This document shows, piece by piece, positions 41,305 to 49,990 of a stretch of DNA of 64,000 bases. Position 1 is the stretch's first letter; each line of letters begins with the position of its first letter. The notes beneath the pieces were generated by a model. That model had not been told where the DNA came from and searched no databases. It saw only the letters and a list, made by a program, of their open reading frames with translations. The position numbers and the translations under genes are program-made. Origin of the DNA: Actinobacteria bacterium OK074 (lineage in GTDB: Bacteria > Actinomycetota > Actinomycetes > Streptomycetales > Streptomycetaceae); NCBI GenBank assembly GCA_001298575.1, contig LJCV01000275.1, positions 124,001 through 188,000 on the forward strand. Reading direction: 5' to 3'.

Positions 41305-42099
41305 TTAGGCAGTCGCGAGTTCGCGCAGTCGTTGGGTGTGGGCGTCGTCGGTGCCGAGGACGCGCACGGCGGTGGGGAGGACCTGGGCGGCGAGGGGCTG
41401 CGCCTCCGCTGATCGGCCGGCGGTGGAGAGGATGCGGGCGAGGTCGCAGCTGATGATGATCGTGTAGGGGTGGTCGACGCCGAGCTTCGCGGTGCGCATC
41501 TGGCGTACGCGCGTGGCCTGTTCTTCGGCCCCCGCCAGGTCGCCGGTGCTGAGCAGGCACTCGACGAGCAGATGGCGGGCGGCCACGGCGAACGGGTGGT
41601 CGTCGTGGCGGATGGTGTGGAACTGGTCGACGACCGTGCGGGCCAAACCAGTTGCCTCCTCCCAGCGTTCTTGGCGACGCCGTATCCAGGCGAGGGTCAG
41701 GCGTCCGGAGATGACGCTGTCGTGGAGGCTCCAGCCGCGCGCCTCTCCGAGTTCGACCGTCTCGTGTGCCAGGGCCTCGGCTTCCTCCCACCGTCCCTGG
41801 GCGCCGATCGACTCGGCGAGCCGGACCCGCGTGTTGAGGGTGTCAGTGTGGTCGGCCCCGATGGTCCGGATCCGACCGTCCAGGGCACGGCGCTGGTGGA
41901 CCTCGGCCTCGGCGTAGCGTTGCAGGTTGTAGAGGGCCAAGCCCCATTCCAGGAGGGCTTGGAGGGTGGCGGCGTCGTCCAGTCCCCGCTCGGCTTCCAG
42001 GCCGGTGACCGCTCGGTCGTACAGATCGGCGGCTTCGGTGAAGTTCCCGGTGGTGAGCGCGCGGCTGGCCTGGCCGTACAGGGTGTCCGAGGTGTCCAC
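41305..42099 (-). CDS. Tetratricopeptide-repeat protein
   Basis: 264 residues from GTG 42099. Five TPR-like pairs are visible (LYGQASRALTTGNFTEAADL; LEWGLALYNLQRYAEAEVHQ; VRLAESIGAQGRWEEAEALA; RLTLAWIRRRQERWEEATGL; LLVECLLSTGDLAGAEEQAT). It looks like the C-terminal half of STAND or AfsR-type proteins but has no NTPase domain, so it acts by protein binding if at all. The 225 bp upstream (42100-42324) hold nothing recognisable. Confidence 0.72.
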   Translation of the reverse strand: MDTSDTLYGQASRALTTGNFTEAADLYDRAVTGLEAERGLDDAATLQALLEWGLALYNLQRYAEAEVHQRRALDGRIRTIGADHTDTLNTRVRLAESIGAQGRWEEAEALAHETVELGEARGWSLHDSVISGRLTLAWIRRRQERWEEATGLARTVVDQFHTIRHDDHPFAVAARHLLVECLLSTGDLAGAEEQATRVRQMRTAKLGVDHPYTIIISCDLARILSTAGRSAEAQPLAAQVLPTAVRVLGTDDAHTQRLRELATA

Positions 42100-42324
42100 G
42101 GTTCGTCTTCTTCCTGCAGAGGTTGATGGGATGGGGATGTGCAAGCTCGTTCTGCCCCGACGACAGAGTGCGCATGGCCGCTGACGAACTGCCCTGGCCG
42201 GCACGGTGCGACGGACGGGCCGCCGGTCCTCGCGGGACGTACGCTGCACTGCTGCGGGGTGTGCCAGGGAATGCGCTCCGGGATTCGTCGCCGCCGCGGG
42301 GGGTGTCCGGCCTGGGCTCGGGTT

Positions 42325-42879
42325 CTAGCGGAGGGGGCGGAGCATCGTCGCGTAGACGGGTGCGTCGGGGAAAGGCTGCTGGCCGCCGATGTCCCGGTAG
42401 CCCCACGACTCGTACAGGGTTTTGACCTTCGGGTGTTCGGGGTCGACGAGCAGGGTGACACGTTCCTCAGCGCGGTCGGCGAGGAGTTCTTCGTGGATGC
42501 GCTGGGCGAGGCCGGTGCCCCGCCAGGGGGCGCGGACCATCAGCTCGAACAGGGCGAGGGTGCGCTGGCCGGTCTCGCGGATGTCGTCGTCGGTGAGGGG
42601 CTTCAGCATGTGGGCCCACCAGCCGGTGTGTTCGGGCAGGGCGGAGGCGTAGGCGTATCCGGCGGCCTCGCCGCCGTCGTAGGCGACGACCGCTTCCCAG
42701 CTGGGCCGGGATGCGTGGCCGGCGAGGCGCTCGGTGAACCGGTCGACGGAGAAGAAAGGGTCTTTGTCTATGTCGGCGGCGTACACCTCGGCGTACAAGG
42801 AGACGAGGGTGGGGCGGATGGCGTCGAGCTGGTCGATGCCATAGCGGACGAGCTTGACGGTGCCGGCGGGCGCGGTCAC
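42325..42879 (-). CDS. GNAT-family N-acetyltransferase
   Basis: 184 residues from GTG 42879 with GGAG 6 nt upstream. The acetyl-CoA motif is LFELMVRAPWRGTGLAQRIH, preceded by the strand EAVVAYDGGEAAGYAYASAL and followed by VTLLVDPEHPKVKTLYESWG (motif B). The length is typical. The substrate cannot be predicted. It follows the TPR regulator gene by 17 bp on the same strand, so the two are probably co-transcribed, away from the lasso cluster. Confidence 0.85.
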   Translation of the reverse strand: MTAPAGTVKLVRYGIDQLDAIRPTLVSLYAEVYAADIDKDPFFSVDRFTERLAGHASRPSWEAVVAYDGGEAAGYAYASALPEHTGWWAHMLKPLTDDDIRETGQRTLALFELMVRAPWRGTGLAQRIHEELLADRAEERVTLLVDPEHPKVKTLYESWGYRDIGGQQPFPDAPVYATMLRPLR

Positions 42880-42896
42880 GGGTGTCTCCAATGCGG

Positions 42897-44156
42897 TCAG
42901 GCGGTACGGACGCGTTCGGTCCACGCGCGGGTGATCGCGGCGCCGGGGGCGCGCATGGTGAGGCTGGCGGTGAAGGTGCCCAGCAGGTGGGAGACGCGGC
43001 CGGTGGCGGCGGGCTCGGAGATCACCGTGGCCGCGGTTGCGCAGGCTTGCTCGGCTTCGCCCTGCTGGAGCTGGGCGAGGGCGGTCTGGGCGGTGTAGTA
43101 GGCGCGGTTGCGGTGCTGCTCGGGGCGCAGCGCGGCCAGCGCCTGGTGGGTGTGGAACTCGGCGTTCTCGCCGTGACCGAGCCGGTAGTGGGTGATACCG
43201 GTCAGGCCGTGGAGTTCGCCGAGGGTGTAGAAGTCCATGCTGGCCGGGCGGGGCCGGGCGAGCTCGGCGCGGCCGAAGGCGTCGGCGGCGCGGGTCATGG
43301 CGCGCACCGCGCGGGACTGGTCGCCGGCGGAGGCGGCGGACAGCGCGAGGCGAGCGTGGCTGAGGGAGGCGTACAGCGGATCCGTGCGGTGCGCGCGGGT
43401 GTTCATGGCGGCCTCGGCGGCGGCGACGGAGTCGGCGTACCGGCCGCGCTGGTCGGCGAGCATGGCGGCATACCGCCAGATCTGGTGCTGGACCTGGCCG
43501 TCGCCGGACAGGCCGGCGAGGTGGATGGCGGAGTTGAGGTGTCCTTGGGCGTCGTCCAGGCGGCGGGAGTCGACGGCCGCCCACATCGCGGTGGCGGTGA
43601 ACGCGGCGGCCAGCGCGTACAGGCGGGAGCGGGTCTTCTGGGTGGCGCTGCCGTTCTGCTGAAGGCCGCGGGTCTCCTCGACCAGGCCGAGCGCGGCGTT
43701 CTCCAAGACTGTGGTGCCGCCCTGCTCGTCGTCCATCGCATACAGCCTGGCCAGTTCGCCGTGCAGGCGCAGGACGTCGCTGGTGCCGACGGTGGGCCGG
43801 GCCGCGGCCGGGGCGGTGGCGGCCAGGGCCAGGACGGTGCCGGTGCTGGCGGTGAAGAACGCTCGTCGCTTCACGCGACCCTCCCGTGGTGCCGGTCCGC
43901 CGGTGCCGCCGGAGCGGGGAACGAACCCTAAGTCGGTGATGCTACGGCCGGTGACCATGACCAGCGCCTGTTGGTACTTGCCCTGGGGCCACTGGTTCTC
44001 CCCGGACAGCCAGCGGTACACGAGTCGCTCACTCGCCTTGCCCTCGGCGCCGGTGAGCCGGGCCAGCGCGTCGTTCACTAAATCGGCTAAGTCGCCCGCG
44101 TCCACCTGCTGTTTGTCCATCCAAGCCGCGAGGGCGTGATTGGGGGTCCCCGGCAT
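42897..44156 (-). CDS. Regulator with N-terminal HTH-like and C-terminal TPR region
   Basis: 419 residues from ATG 44156 (MPGTPNHALAAWMDKQQVDA). The first ~80 residues resemble the XRE-like domain of Streptomyces TPR regulators (LADLVNDALARLTGAEGKAS, then LVYRWLSGENQWPQGKYQQA). A twin-Arg-like or hydrophobic stretch (RRAFFTASTGTVLALAATAP) follows near residue 105, as in many of these proteins. The rest is TPR-like helical pairs (ALAAAFTATAMWAAVDSRRL; FYTLGELHGLTGITHYRLGH). It is divergent from the lasso precursor gene and is the best local candidate for its regulator; this is inferred from position. Confidence 0.72.
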   Translation of the reverse strand: MPGTPNHALAAWMDKQQVDAGDLADLVNDALARLTGAEGKASERLVYRWLSGENQWPQGKYQQALVMVTGRSITDLGFVPRSGGTGGPAPREGRVKRRAFFTASTGTVLALAATAPAAARPTVGTSDVLRLHGELARLYAMDDEQGGTTVLENAALGLVEETRGLQQNGSATQKTRSRLYALAAAFTATAMWAAVDSRRLDDAQGHLNSAIHLAGLSGDGQVQHQIWRYAAMLADQRGRYADSVAAAEAAMNTRAHRTDPLYASLSHARLALSAASAGDQSRAVRAMTRAADAFGRAELARPRPASMDFYTLGELHGLTGITHYRLGHGENAEFHTHQALAALRPEQHRNRAYYTAQTALAQLQQGEAEQACATAATVISEPAATGRVSHLLGTFTASLTMRAPGAAITRAWTERVRTA

Positions 44157-44317
44157 GGCCCACACCGTAGGGCCATGCACCGAGTCCGCGAAAGTAAAGG
44201 AACGGTCAAGTTGCCAGTTTCGCGGCGAGGCGATCAGGGTGACTTCGTCATGCCAATCCGGCGCCGGATGCAGTTGGTTGAGCACATGGCACGCGCTGTG
44301 CGCTGCCCCCGTGAATC

Positions 44318-44358
44318 CCTGTCTGCCCGGTGCTGCCCGTGCGCCCCGGGCAGACAGG
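44318..44358 (+). promoter_or_regulatory. 13-bp inverted repeat upstream of the lasso precursor
   Basis: CCTGTCTGCCCGG (44318-44330) pairs perfectly with CCGGGCAGACAGG (44346-44358) across a 15-nt loop, ~100 bp before the precursor start. It may be an operator for the divergent regulator or the first hairpin of a structured leader. Confidence 0.65.
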
Positions 44359-44381
44359 CTGCACACCGCGTGATCGCACTA

Positions 44382-44437
44382 CTGCCAGGACAAGGATCAA
44401 GCCCTGGCAGCCGACCGCCGGACGGGGCTCCGTCCGG
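44382..44437 (+). promoter_or_regulatory. Two leader hairpins before the lasso precursor
   Basis: CTGCCAGG (44382-44389) pairs with CCTGGCAG (44403-44410), and CCGGACGG (44418-44425) pairs with CCGTCCGG (44430-44437). The second ends ~9 nt before the GGGAGG ribosome site, close enough to influence translation or transcription read-through. Confidence 0.55.
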
Positions 44438-44455
44438 CCGCCCCTGGGAGGTTTC

Positions 44456-44623
44456 ATGACCGAGCAGACCGCCCCGCCGCCCTGCGCGACGACCACGTCT
44501 GCGCCGCCCGTGTACGAGCCGCCGGTGGTGACGCCGGTGGGCTCGTTCGGCGCCGACACGCTCGGCGACGTGAGCGTTGGGCAGAGCGACGACTCCGACG
44601 CGGGCCAGTACTACGCGCCGTGA
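44456..44623 (+). CDS. Lasso peptide precursor
   Basis: 55 residues from ATG 44456, 5 nt after TGGGAGG. The leader carries the Y-x-x-P recognition element (Y20 to P23 in PPVYEPPVVTPVG) and a Thr at the penultimate leader position (T35 in ADTLG). Cleavage after L36 gives a 19-residue core GDVSVGQSDDSDAGQYYAP. Gly1 can form the isopeptide ring with Asp9, a normal ring size. Asp10 and Asp12 are followed by Ser and Ala and could be methyltransferase targets. The stop overlaps the cyclase start (GTGA). The product is expected to be a class II lasso; I do not recognise this core. Confidence 0.88.
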   Translation: MTEQTAPPPCATTTSAPPVYEPPVVTPVGSFGADTLGDVSVGQSDDSDAGQYYAP

Positions 44624-46434
44624 ACCAGCCGACCGGTATGACGCGCCTGCCGTGGTTCTGCGTCCTGCCCGATGACGACGCCGCGACCGTGGTCGCCCGG
44701 CGTCTGGTCGGGCGGGATGAGAAGCCCCGCGTTCTTCACCATGCCTCCGGCCGTCCCTGGCTGATCGCGAGCGGGTGGGGGCAGGAGCTGCGGACGGCCG
44801 CCACCGGTCCCCTCATGGCGGCGCTGATCGGGGTCTGCCCGATCAGCGCCGCCCGCCTGAACGACCTGATCGAACGGGCCTGCGCCACCGGCGACACCGC
44901 GGCACTGACCCGACTGCCCGGTGCTCACTACCTGGCTCTCTCCCACCGCGGCACGGCGACGTCGTACGGCGATGCGGCGGGCCTCAACCGGCTGTTCACC
45001 GCCCGCATCGACGGCGTCACGGTCGCGTCCAACAGCGCGGGACTGCTGGCTCAGTTGACCGGGACGGGTGTCGATGAGCAGTGGCTGGCGATGCGGCTGC
45101 TGGCCCCGCACATGCCGGGACCTCTTCAGTGGTCGCGCAGTCCCTACCAGGGCGTACGCCCCGTCCCTCCCGGATACCGGGTGGCGGTGAGCCCCGCCGG
45201 GACGAGTGTCTCGCGCTACTGGTTCCCGCCAGCCGCACGGTTGTCCCTGCATGAAGGGGCCGAGCAGCTCCGGGAGGCCCTGACGGAGGCGGTGGAGGGC
45301 CGGGTTGCCGACGTCGCGCACGCGAGCGTCCAGCTCTCCGGCGGGCTGGACTCCCAGGCCCTGACTGCCCTCGCCACCTGCAGCCGCCCCGAAGGCAACA
45401 CCCTGCTGCTCACCGTCGGGTCTACCAGCCCGGACAACGCCGACGAACGATGGGCCCGCCACACCGCCGACCAACTGGACGGCGCCGTACACGAAGTCAT
45501 CGATCCGGCCCGCTACCCGTGCCTCTTCGAGGACCTGACCGCCTGCCAGTTCACGCTGGACGAGCCCGCCTCGTTCGCCGCTTCCGCGGCCCGGCTGCGC
45601 CACACGCTGCGGCGGCTTGCCGACCACGGCACCGGTGCGCACCTCAACGGCCAGGGCGGCGACGAGACGCTGACCGCACCTCTGTCCTACCTCGCCGCCA
45701 CCGCCCGCCGACGGCCCACGCGGGCCTGGCGGCAGCTGCGCGGGCACGCGGCCCTGCACCGCTACCGCACGCTGGGCCTCGCCCGGGCCGTCCTCCCCGT
45801 CAGCTACCGGCAGTGGATCACACGCGCTGCCCGCGGTCTCACGGCCCCGGCCGCCGCCGTCCACGATCTGGCCGGCTGGGAGGCCCCGCCCCGGCTGCCC
45901 CCATGGACCACCTTGGACACCGTCGCCCGACTCCAGCAGGTCGTGCTCGACGCCGCCGCGACGGCCTTGCCGGTGACCGCCGATATCACGGCACATGGGG
46001 CCTTGATGCGGATCCACTCCGTCGCCCGCCGCGCCGGCACCTACCGGGACGCCATGGCGCAGGCCGGCGTCCCGGTGCACTTCCCCTTCCTCGACCGAGG
46101 CGTCATCGAGGCCGCGCTGGCCACCCGGCCCGAGGAACGCACCGACCCGTGGGCGCCCAAGCCGCTCCTCCTCGAAGCTGTTGCCCCGCTCGCCCCGGCC
46201 GGACTGCTGACGCGCCGGGACAAAGGGCACTACAACGCCGAGATCCACGACGGACTCGCCGCGCACCGCGGCGAACTGGCCGCACTCTTCGACGGATCCG
46301 CACTCGCCAAAGCCGGACTCATCGACGACCACGTCGTCCGTGCCGCACTCGACCGGGCCGTCACATCCCGTACGCCGCTGGCGTTCTTCACCGAGACCGT
46401 CGCCCTGGAGCTATGGCTCCGCGGCATCCGCTAA
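44620..46434 (+). CDS. Lasso cyclase (asparagine synthetase-like)
   Basis: 604 residues from GTG 44620. The N-terminal glutaminase-like domain lacks the catalytic N-terminal Cys, as in lasso cyclases, and the ATP site is VQLSGGLDSQALTALATC with LTVGSTSPDNADERWARHTA after it. A later acidic motif lies in HLNGQGGDETLTAPLSYLAA. The enzyme adenylates the side chain of the ring Asp and joins it to the core N-terminus. Length and position directly after the precursor fit lasso cluster protein C. It is coupled to the precursor by a GTGA overlap. Confidence 0.92.
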   Translation: MNQPTGMTRLPWFCVLPDDDAATVVARRLVGRDEKPRVLHHASGRPWLIASGWGQELRTAATGPLMAALIGVCPISAARLNDLIERACATGDTAALTRLPGAHYLALSHRGTATSYGDAAGLNRLFTARIDGVTVASNSAGLLAQLTGTGVDEQWLAMRLLAPHMPGPLQWSRSPYQGVRPVPPGYRVAVSPAGTSVSRYWFPPAARLSLHEGAEQLREALTEAVEGRVADVAHASVQLSGGLDSQALTALATCSRPEGNTLLLTVGSTSPDNADERWARHTADQLDGAVHEVIDPARYPCLFEDLTACQFTLDEPASFAASAARLRHTLRRLADHGTGAHLNGQGGDETLTAPLSYLAATARRRPTRAWRQLRGHAALHRYRTLGLARAVLPVSYRQWITRAARGLTAPAAAVHDLAGWEAPPRLPPWTTLDTVARLQQVVLDAAATALPVTADITAHGALMRIHSVARRAGTYRDAMAQAGVPVHFPFLDRGVIEAALATRPEERTDPWAPKPLLLEAVAPLAPAGLLTRRDKGHYNAEIHDGLAAHRGELAALFDGSALAKAGLIDDHVVRAALDRAVTSRTPLAFFTETVALELWLRGIR

Positions 46435-46465
46435 TCCTGCCCGAACCGACCAGGAGGAATCTCTG

Positions 46466-46723
46466 ATGCTTCAGCTCCGCGACGGCGTCCAGCGGGTGAC
46501 CACCGCCGGATCGGCGCTGCTGTTCGACACCCGCAGCGGCGGCTACTTCACCCTCAACCCCACCGCCGCCACCGTGCTCGACACGCTCGCCGAGACCGGC
46601 GACCCCGGCAGCGCCGCCGCCCGCCTCGCCGCCACGTACGGCATCGACGCCGCCCGGGCCACAGCGGACGTCACCGCGCTGACCATCCGGATGACCGAGC
46701 TGCACCTCGTGGAGGACCGATGA
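46466..46723 (+). CDS. Lasso B1 protein (PqqD-like leader recognition element)
   Basis: 85 residues from ATG 46466 with AGGAGGAATCT upstream. The PqqD-like fold is visible (VQRVTTAGSALLFDTRSGGY, FTLNPTAATVLDTLAETGDP, then LTIRMTELHLVEDR). B1 binds the leader through its YxxP motif and presents it to the B2 peptidase. The stop overlaps the B2 start (ATGA), which matches the usual split-B arrangement in actinobacteria. Confidence 0.9.
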   Translation: MLQLRDGVQRVTTAGSALLFDTRSGGYFTLNPTAATVLDTLAETGDPGSAAARLAATYGIDAARATADVTALTIRMTELHLVEDR

Positions 46724-47160
46724 GCACCGTCACCGCGCTGCCCGCCCCCACCGCCCCCGCCCCCGGCGAACACCTGCGCGGACGCATCGCCATCGCCGCC
46801 GCCCACCTGCTCGTCGGCACCCTCGGCACACACCCCGCCCGCCTCCGCCAGGCCCTCATCATTCTCGCCCGCCGCGCGGCACCCGCCCCGTACGAAGCGG
46901 CCGAGCACGCCCGCAACGTCGTGACCACCCTCAGCCCGCGCTGCGGCAGCGGCTACGGCTGCCTGCCCCGCTCGATCGCCACCGCCCTGCTGTGCCGCCT
47001 TGACGGCACCTGGCCGACCTGGACGTCCGGCGTGCGCTTCCCGCCCCTGGCCTCGCACGCCTGGATCGAGGCCGACGGCACCCCGGTCGGCGAAGACCCA
47101 GCCGTCATCGCCACTTTCACCCCCACCCTCACCGTCGCTCCCGGAGAATCAACGCCATGA
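46720..47160 (+). CDS. Lasso B2 protein (transglutaminase-like leader peptidase)
   Basis: 146 residues from ATG 46720. The Cys-His-Asp peptidase region is present: GYGCLPRSIATALLCRLDGT with the nucleophile Cys, and FPPLASHAWIEADGTPVGED with His and acidic partner. It removes the leader after Leu36 so that Gly1 is free for cyclisation. It is coupled by 4-nt overlaps to both B1 and the methyltransferase gene, so the latter is firmly part of the operon. Confidence 0.9.
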   Translation: MSTVTALPAPTAPAPGEHLRGRIAIAAAHLLVGTLGTHPARLRQALIILARRAAPAPYEAAEHARNVVTTLSPRCGSGYGCLPRSIATALLCRLDGTWPTWTSGVRFPPLASHAWIEADGTPVGEDPAVIATFTPTLTVAPGESTP

Positions 47161-48308
47161 CCCCCACCCTCGCCCCCGGCCTGCCACAGCGGATGGCCGC
47201 CTACGCCGCCGACCTGCGCCGGCGCGGCGCCATCCGCACCGACACGGTCGAGCACGCCTTCGCCACCGTGCCCCGGCACCTGTTCATCCCCGGCGGCTTC
47301 TGGCGCACCGGCCGCTTCATCCCCGTCCCCGAGCAGGTCGGCGACGAGTTGCTGGAGGAGATCTACGCCGACAAGGCGCTGATGACCCACGTCCCCAAGG
47401 ACGAGGATGCCGCCGGACGCTACAGCTCCACCTCCCAGCCCCGCGTGATCGCCGCCATGCTCGAAGCCCTTCAACTCACCTGTGGACTACGGGTGTTGGA
47501 GATCGGCGCGGGCACCGGCTACAACGCCGCCCTGACCGCCGCGATCACCGGGGCCGAGGTCGTCACCATCGACGTCTCCGACGTCATCGTCGCCGAAGCC
47601 CAGCAGGCCGCCCAGCGGGCCGGCGCTACCACGGTCACCGCGCTGATGGCCGACGGCTACCTCGGCCACCCCGACCGCGGCCCGTACGACCGGATCGTGG
47701 TCACCTGCGGCATCACCGGTATCTCCCCGCACTGGCTCGACCAGCTCACTGACGACGGGACCATCGTCGCCCCGCTCGCCCACGGCGGCTTCCACCCCAC
47801 CCTCGCCATCACCCGCGACGGCCGCAGGCTCCTCGGACGCGGCGTGATGTCCAGCGACTTCATGAACGCCGCAGGCCCGCTGTATGCCTGGCCCGACGGC
47901 CAGACCCCGGCTCTCACCGAGCCCCTGCCCACGCAACCTCTCACCACCCGCAAGTGCATCGGCCCCGTCCTGAGCCCGGAGCGGTACTACGACCTGTGGT
48001 TCCACCTCGGCACCCGCTCCGGCCGCACCACCCGCGCGTATGTCGACGGCCTCGACCCGTCCCTCGGCATGGTCTGCCTCCACGACCCCGACCGCGGCAC
48101 CGCCTGGATCCAGCACACCGGCGACAGCCACTTCGTCGGCGACCCCGCCGTCGCCCACGAACTCGCCACCCACGTCCAGGCGTGGGCCGACCTCGGCCAG
48201 CCCGCCATCGCCGACCACCACGCCGTCCTGGAATCCACCGACGCGGACGAACCTGTGTTCCGCCCCGTCGCCTGGCACGTCAATACCGATCAGCCAGCGG
48301 GCCGGTGA
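47157..48308 (+). CDS. Isoaspartyl-methyltransferase homologue of the lasso cluster
   Basis: 383 residues from ATG 47157. The SAM-binding motif is LRVLEIGAGTGYNAALTAAI followed by EVVTIDVSDVIVAEAQQAAQ. The N-terminal substrate region (FATVPRHLFIPGGFW) and STSQPRVIAAML fit protein-L-isoaspartate O-methyltransferases. It is ~170 residues longer than housekeeping PIMT, with a C-terminal extension (YYDLWFHLGTRSGRTTRAYV). In lihuanodin and cellulonodin-2 clusters a related enzyme methylates an Asp that then closes to an aspartimide, so the same outcome is likely here. Confidence 0.88.
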   Translation: MTPTLAPGLPQRMAAYAADLRRRGAIRTDTVEHAFATVPRHLFIPGGFWRTGRFIPVPEQVGDELLEEIYADKALMTHVPKDEDAAGRYSSTSQPRVIAAMLEALQLTCGLRVLEIGAGTGYNAALTAAITGAEVVTIDVSDVIVAEAQQAAQRAGATTVTALMADGYLGHPDRGPYDRIVVTCGITGISPHWLDQLTDDGTIVAPLAHGGFHPTLAITRDGRRLLGRGVMSSDFMNAAGPLYAWPDGQTPALTEPLPTQPLTTRKCIGPVLSPERYYDLWFHLGTRSGRTTRAYVDGLDPSLGMVCLHDPDRGTAWIQHTGDSHFVGDPAVAHELATHVQAWADLGQPAIADHHAVLESTDADEPVFRPVAWHVNTDQPAGR

Positions 48309-48489
48309 GCCGTACGACAGCGCCGGGTAGCCGGTCACGTGGCAGGATCGTGTCCATGCCCCGAGACGACCGAACGTCCCTGCACGCAGCCTCGGCGAGC
48401 CGACGAGGGCGCTCGGTAGAGCGGACGCCCTTCGCCGCCGCTCGCCTGGGCAGACGTGTCGGGCACCGGAACCTGCCGGAAGTGCTGCG

Positions 48490-49122
48490 GTGAACGGACC
48501 AGATCATCGGGGTGAGCTGCCCACATGCGCCGACGCCGTGCCAGGCGAAGGGCCGGGGCGCCTGCAGACGATCGGAGAAGTCCTCGCCTTCACGGACGAG
48601 CAGTACCGCCTCTACACCGCCGTCCACGAGATCGGTCACGCCACCGCTGGCCTTGCGACCGGCAAGTGCACGGTCGACTGCTGCGAGTTGAGCATCGTGC
48701 CGGGAGCGGCGACCGATGCGTACACCGACATCAGCTGGGTGCAGGACCGTTTCGAGCAGAACACCCGGCTGGTCATGCTCCACGGCGGACTGCTGGCTCA
48801 GGACCGGTGGATGAAGGAGCAGAGCCTGTGGACCACCGACCGCTACCGGGCGGCCCGCAGCGGCGCGCGGCACGACTTCGCCGCGATGGAGGAACTCGGT
48901 GCCAACGAGGCCGCGGTCACCGCGGCGCGGGAGGAAAGCCAGATGCTGCTGGCACAGCACTGGCCAGCCGTGCTGAAGGCGACGGACCACCTATGTACCA
49001 CGGGCCGCATCACGGGCGGACAGTTGTGCGACCTGCTCCTTGGCCACCTGCCCGGCCAGTCCGTCCGTGACGAAGCCCCCCTCGCTCCTTCACGCGGACA
49101 AGGGGCCGTCCGTGGACGTTGA
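48490..49122 (+). CDS. Short HExxH zincin
   Basis: 210 residues from the start at 48490. The metal motif is YTAVHEIGHATAGLATGKCT near residue 45, as in FtsH M41-type peptidase domains, but no AAA+ domain or membrane segment is present. A helical region with ELGANEAAVTAAREESQMLL and a C-terminal TDHLCTTGRITGGQLCDLLL follows, resembling the M41 core's third metal-ligand region. It lies ~180 bp after the lasso operon in the same direction, so a link to the peptide is possible but open. The next gene overlaps it by 11 nt. Confidence 0.62.
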   Translation: MNGPDHRGELPTCADAVPGEGPGRLQTIGEVLAFTDEQYRLYTAVHEIGHATAGLATGKCTVDCCELSIVPGAATDAYTDISWVQDRFEQNTRLVMLHGGLLAQDRWMKEQSLWTTDRYRAARSGARHDFAAMEELGANEAAVTAAREESQMLLAQHWPAVLKATDHLCTTGRITGGQLCDLLLGHLPGQSVRDEAPLAPSRGQGAVRGR

Positions 49123-49981
49123 CGTGATCGCGGCCCAGCTGCGCGCTGCCGCTTTTCCGGACCGGTGGACTGAATGCTCGACCTGGGCCGCTGGGCTGTC
49201 GACGTGGCACAACTGCGTCCACACGGTGACCTGGTCGCCGGCCGAAGGCTACGAGGACGAATACGCGGCATGGATTCGGGCCCTGATCGCGTGCGCACTC
49301 CATCAAGCGGCCGGAGACGAGGCGCAGCCCGTCCGATCCGCCTCCCTGGCCCGGGCGGCGCTGCTGCTGATCGACGCGCCGACCACCGTCGCCATGGTGG
49401 ACTCCCTGCCGGAGGCGCCGCCCGGTGAACTGGCCTCCTATCTCGCGTCGGTGGCCGAGCAGATGGAGCAGGGAAACGCCGAGGCCAAGGACAGTATCGT
49501 CCAGATCATCGGTCTCGCACACCAGATCCTCGCTGACCACGCCTTCCACGGCGAGCATCTGGACGACCGGATTCCCGCGCTCGCACGCGCCTCCAGAATC
49601 GGCCTGGCCCTCGCCGCCGACGACTATCACCATCCCGCCTACCCCGATGCACCCTCCCTGTCCCAGCATCTCGCGCTGGTACGGGAGTTGCGGCAGTCCG
49701 CCGAACTGGCGGAGCTGAGCGGGCAGAGCCTCTCCCCCGCCGAACAGCGTGCCCGGCTGCTGCACACCGCGGCGTTCACCGACCGCTGGCTGCTGGCCTG
49801 GGGACCTGATGACCAGCCCGTGGAACGTGCCGAGCAGGCGGAGGCGCTCGCCGTGGCGCTCCAACGGCATGATCAGGAACACAACAGCTCAGGCACGCCA
49901 CCGGGCCGCGAAGCCGAACGGCCGGAGCCCCGCGCGTACGTGCGGGAGCAGTACGCCCTGTGGGCGGCTGCCCGCAGCTGA
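49112..49981 (+). CDS. Hypothetical helical protein
   Basis: 289 residues from GTG 49112, overlapping the zincin gene end, so the two are likely co-translated. It is mainly helical (WIRALIACALHQAAGDEAQP; YLASVAEQMEQGNAEAKDSI; QHLALVRELRQSAELAELSG) with no membrane segment, signal peptide or motif. An earlier ATG at 49040 is in frame but would extend the overlap to 83 nt. No family is recognised. Confidence 0.6.
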   Translation: MDVDVIAAQLRAAAFPDRWTECSTWAAGLSTWHNCVHTVTWSPAEGYEDEYAAWIRALIACALHQAAGDEAQPVRSASLARAALLLIDAPTTVAMVDSLPEAPPGELASYLASVAEQMEQGNAEAKDSIVQIIGLAHQILADHAFHGEHLDDRIPALARASRIGLALAADDYHHPAYPDAPSLSQHLALVRELRQSAELAELSGQSLSPAEQRARLLHTAAFTDRWLLAWGPDDQPVERAEQAEALAVALQRHDQEHNSSGTPPGREAERPEPRAYVREQYALWAAARS

Positions 49982-49990
49982 CCCTCTGCG

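Noticed and set aside
44456..44623. Lasso ring closing at Gln7 or Ser8
   Set aside because: Neither side chain can be activated; Asp9 is the only acidic residue at positions 7-9.
44611..46332. 573-codon minus-strand frame opposite the lasso cyclase
   Set aside because: Cyclase ATP motif and operon overlaps settle the plus strand.
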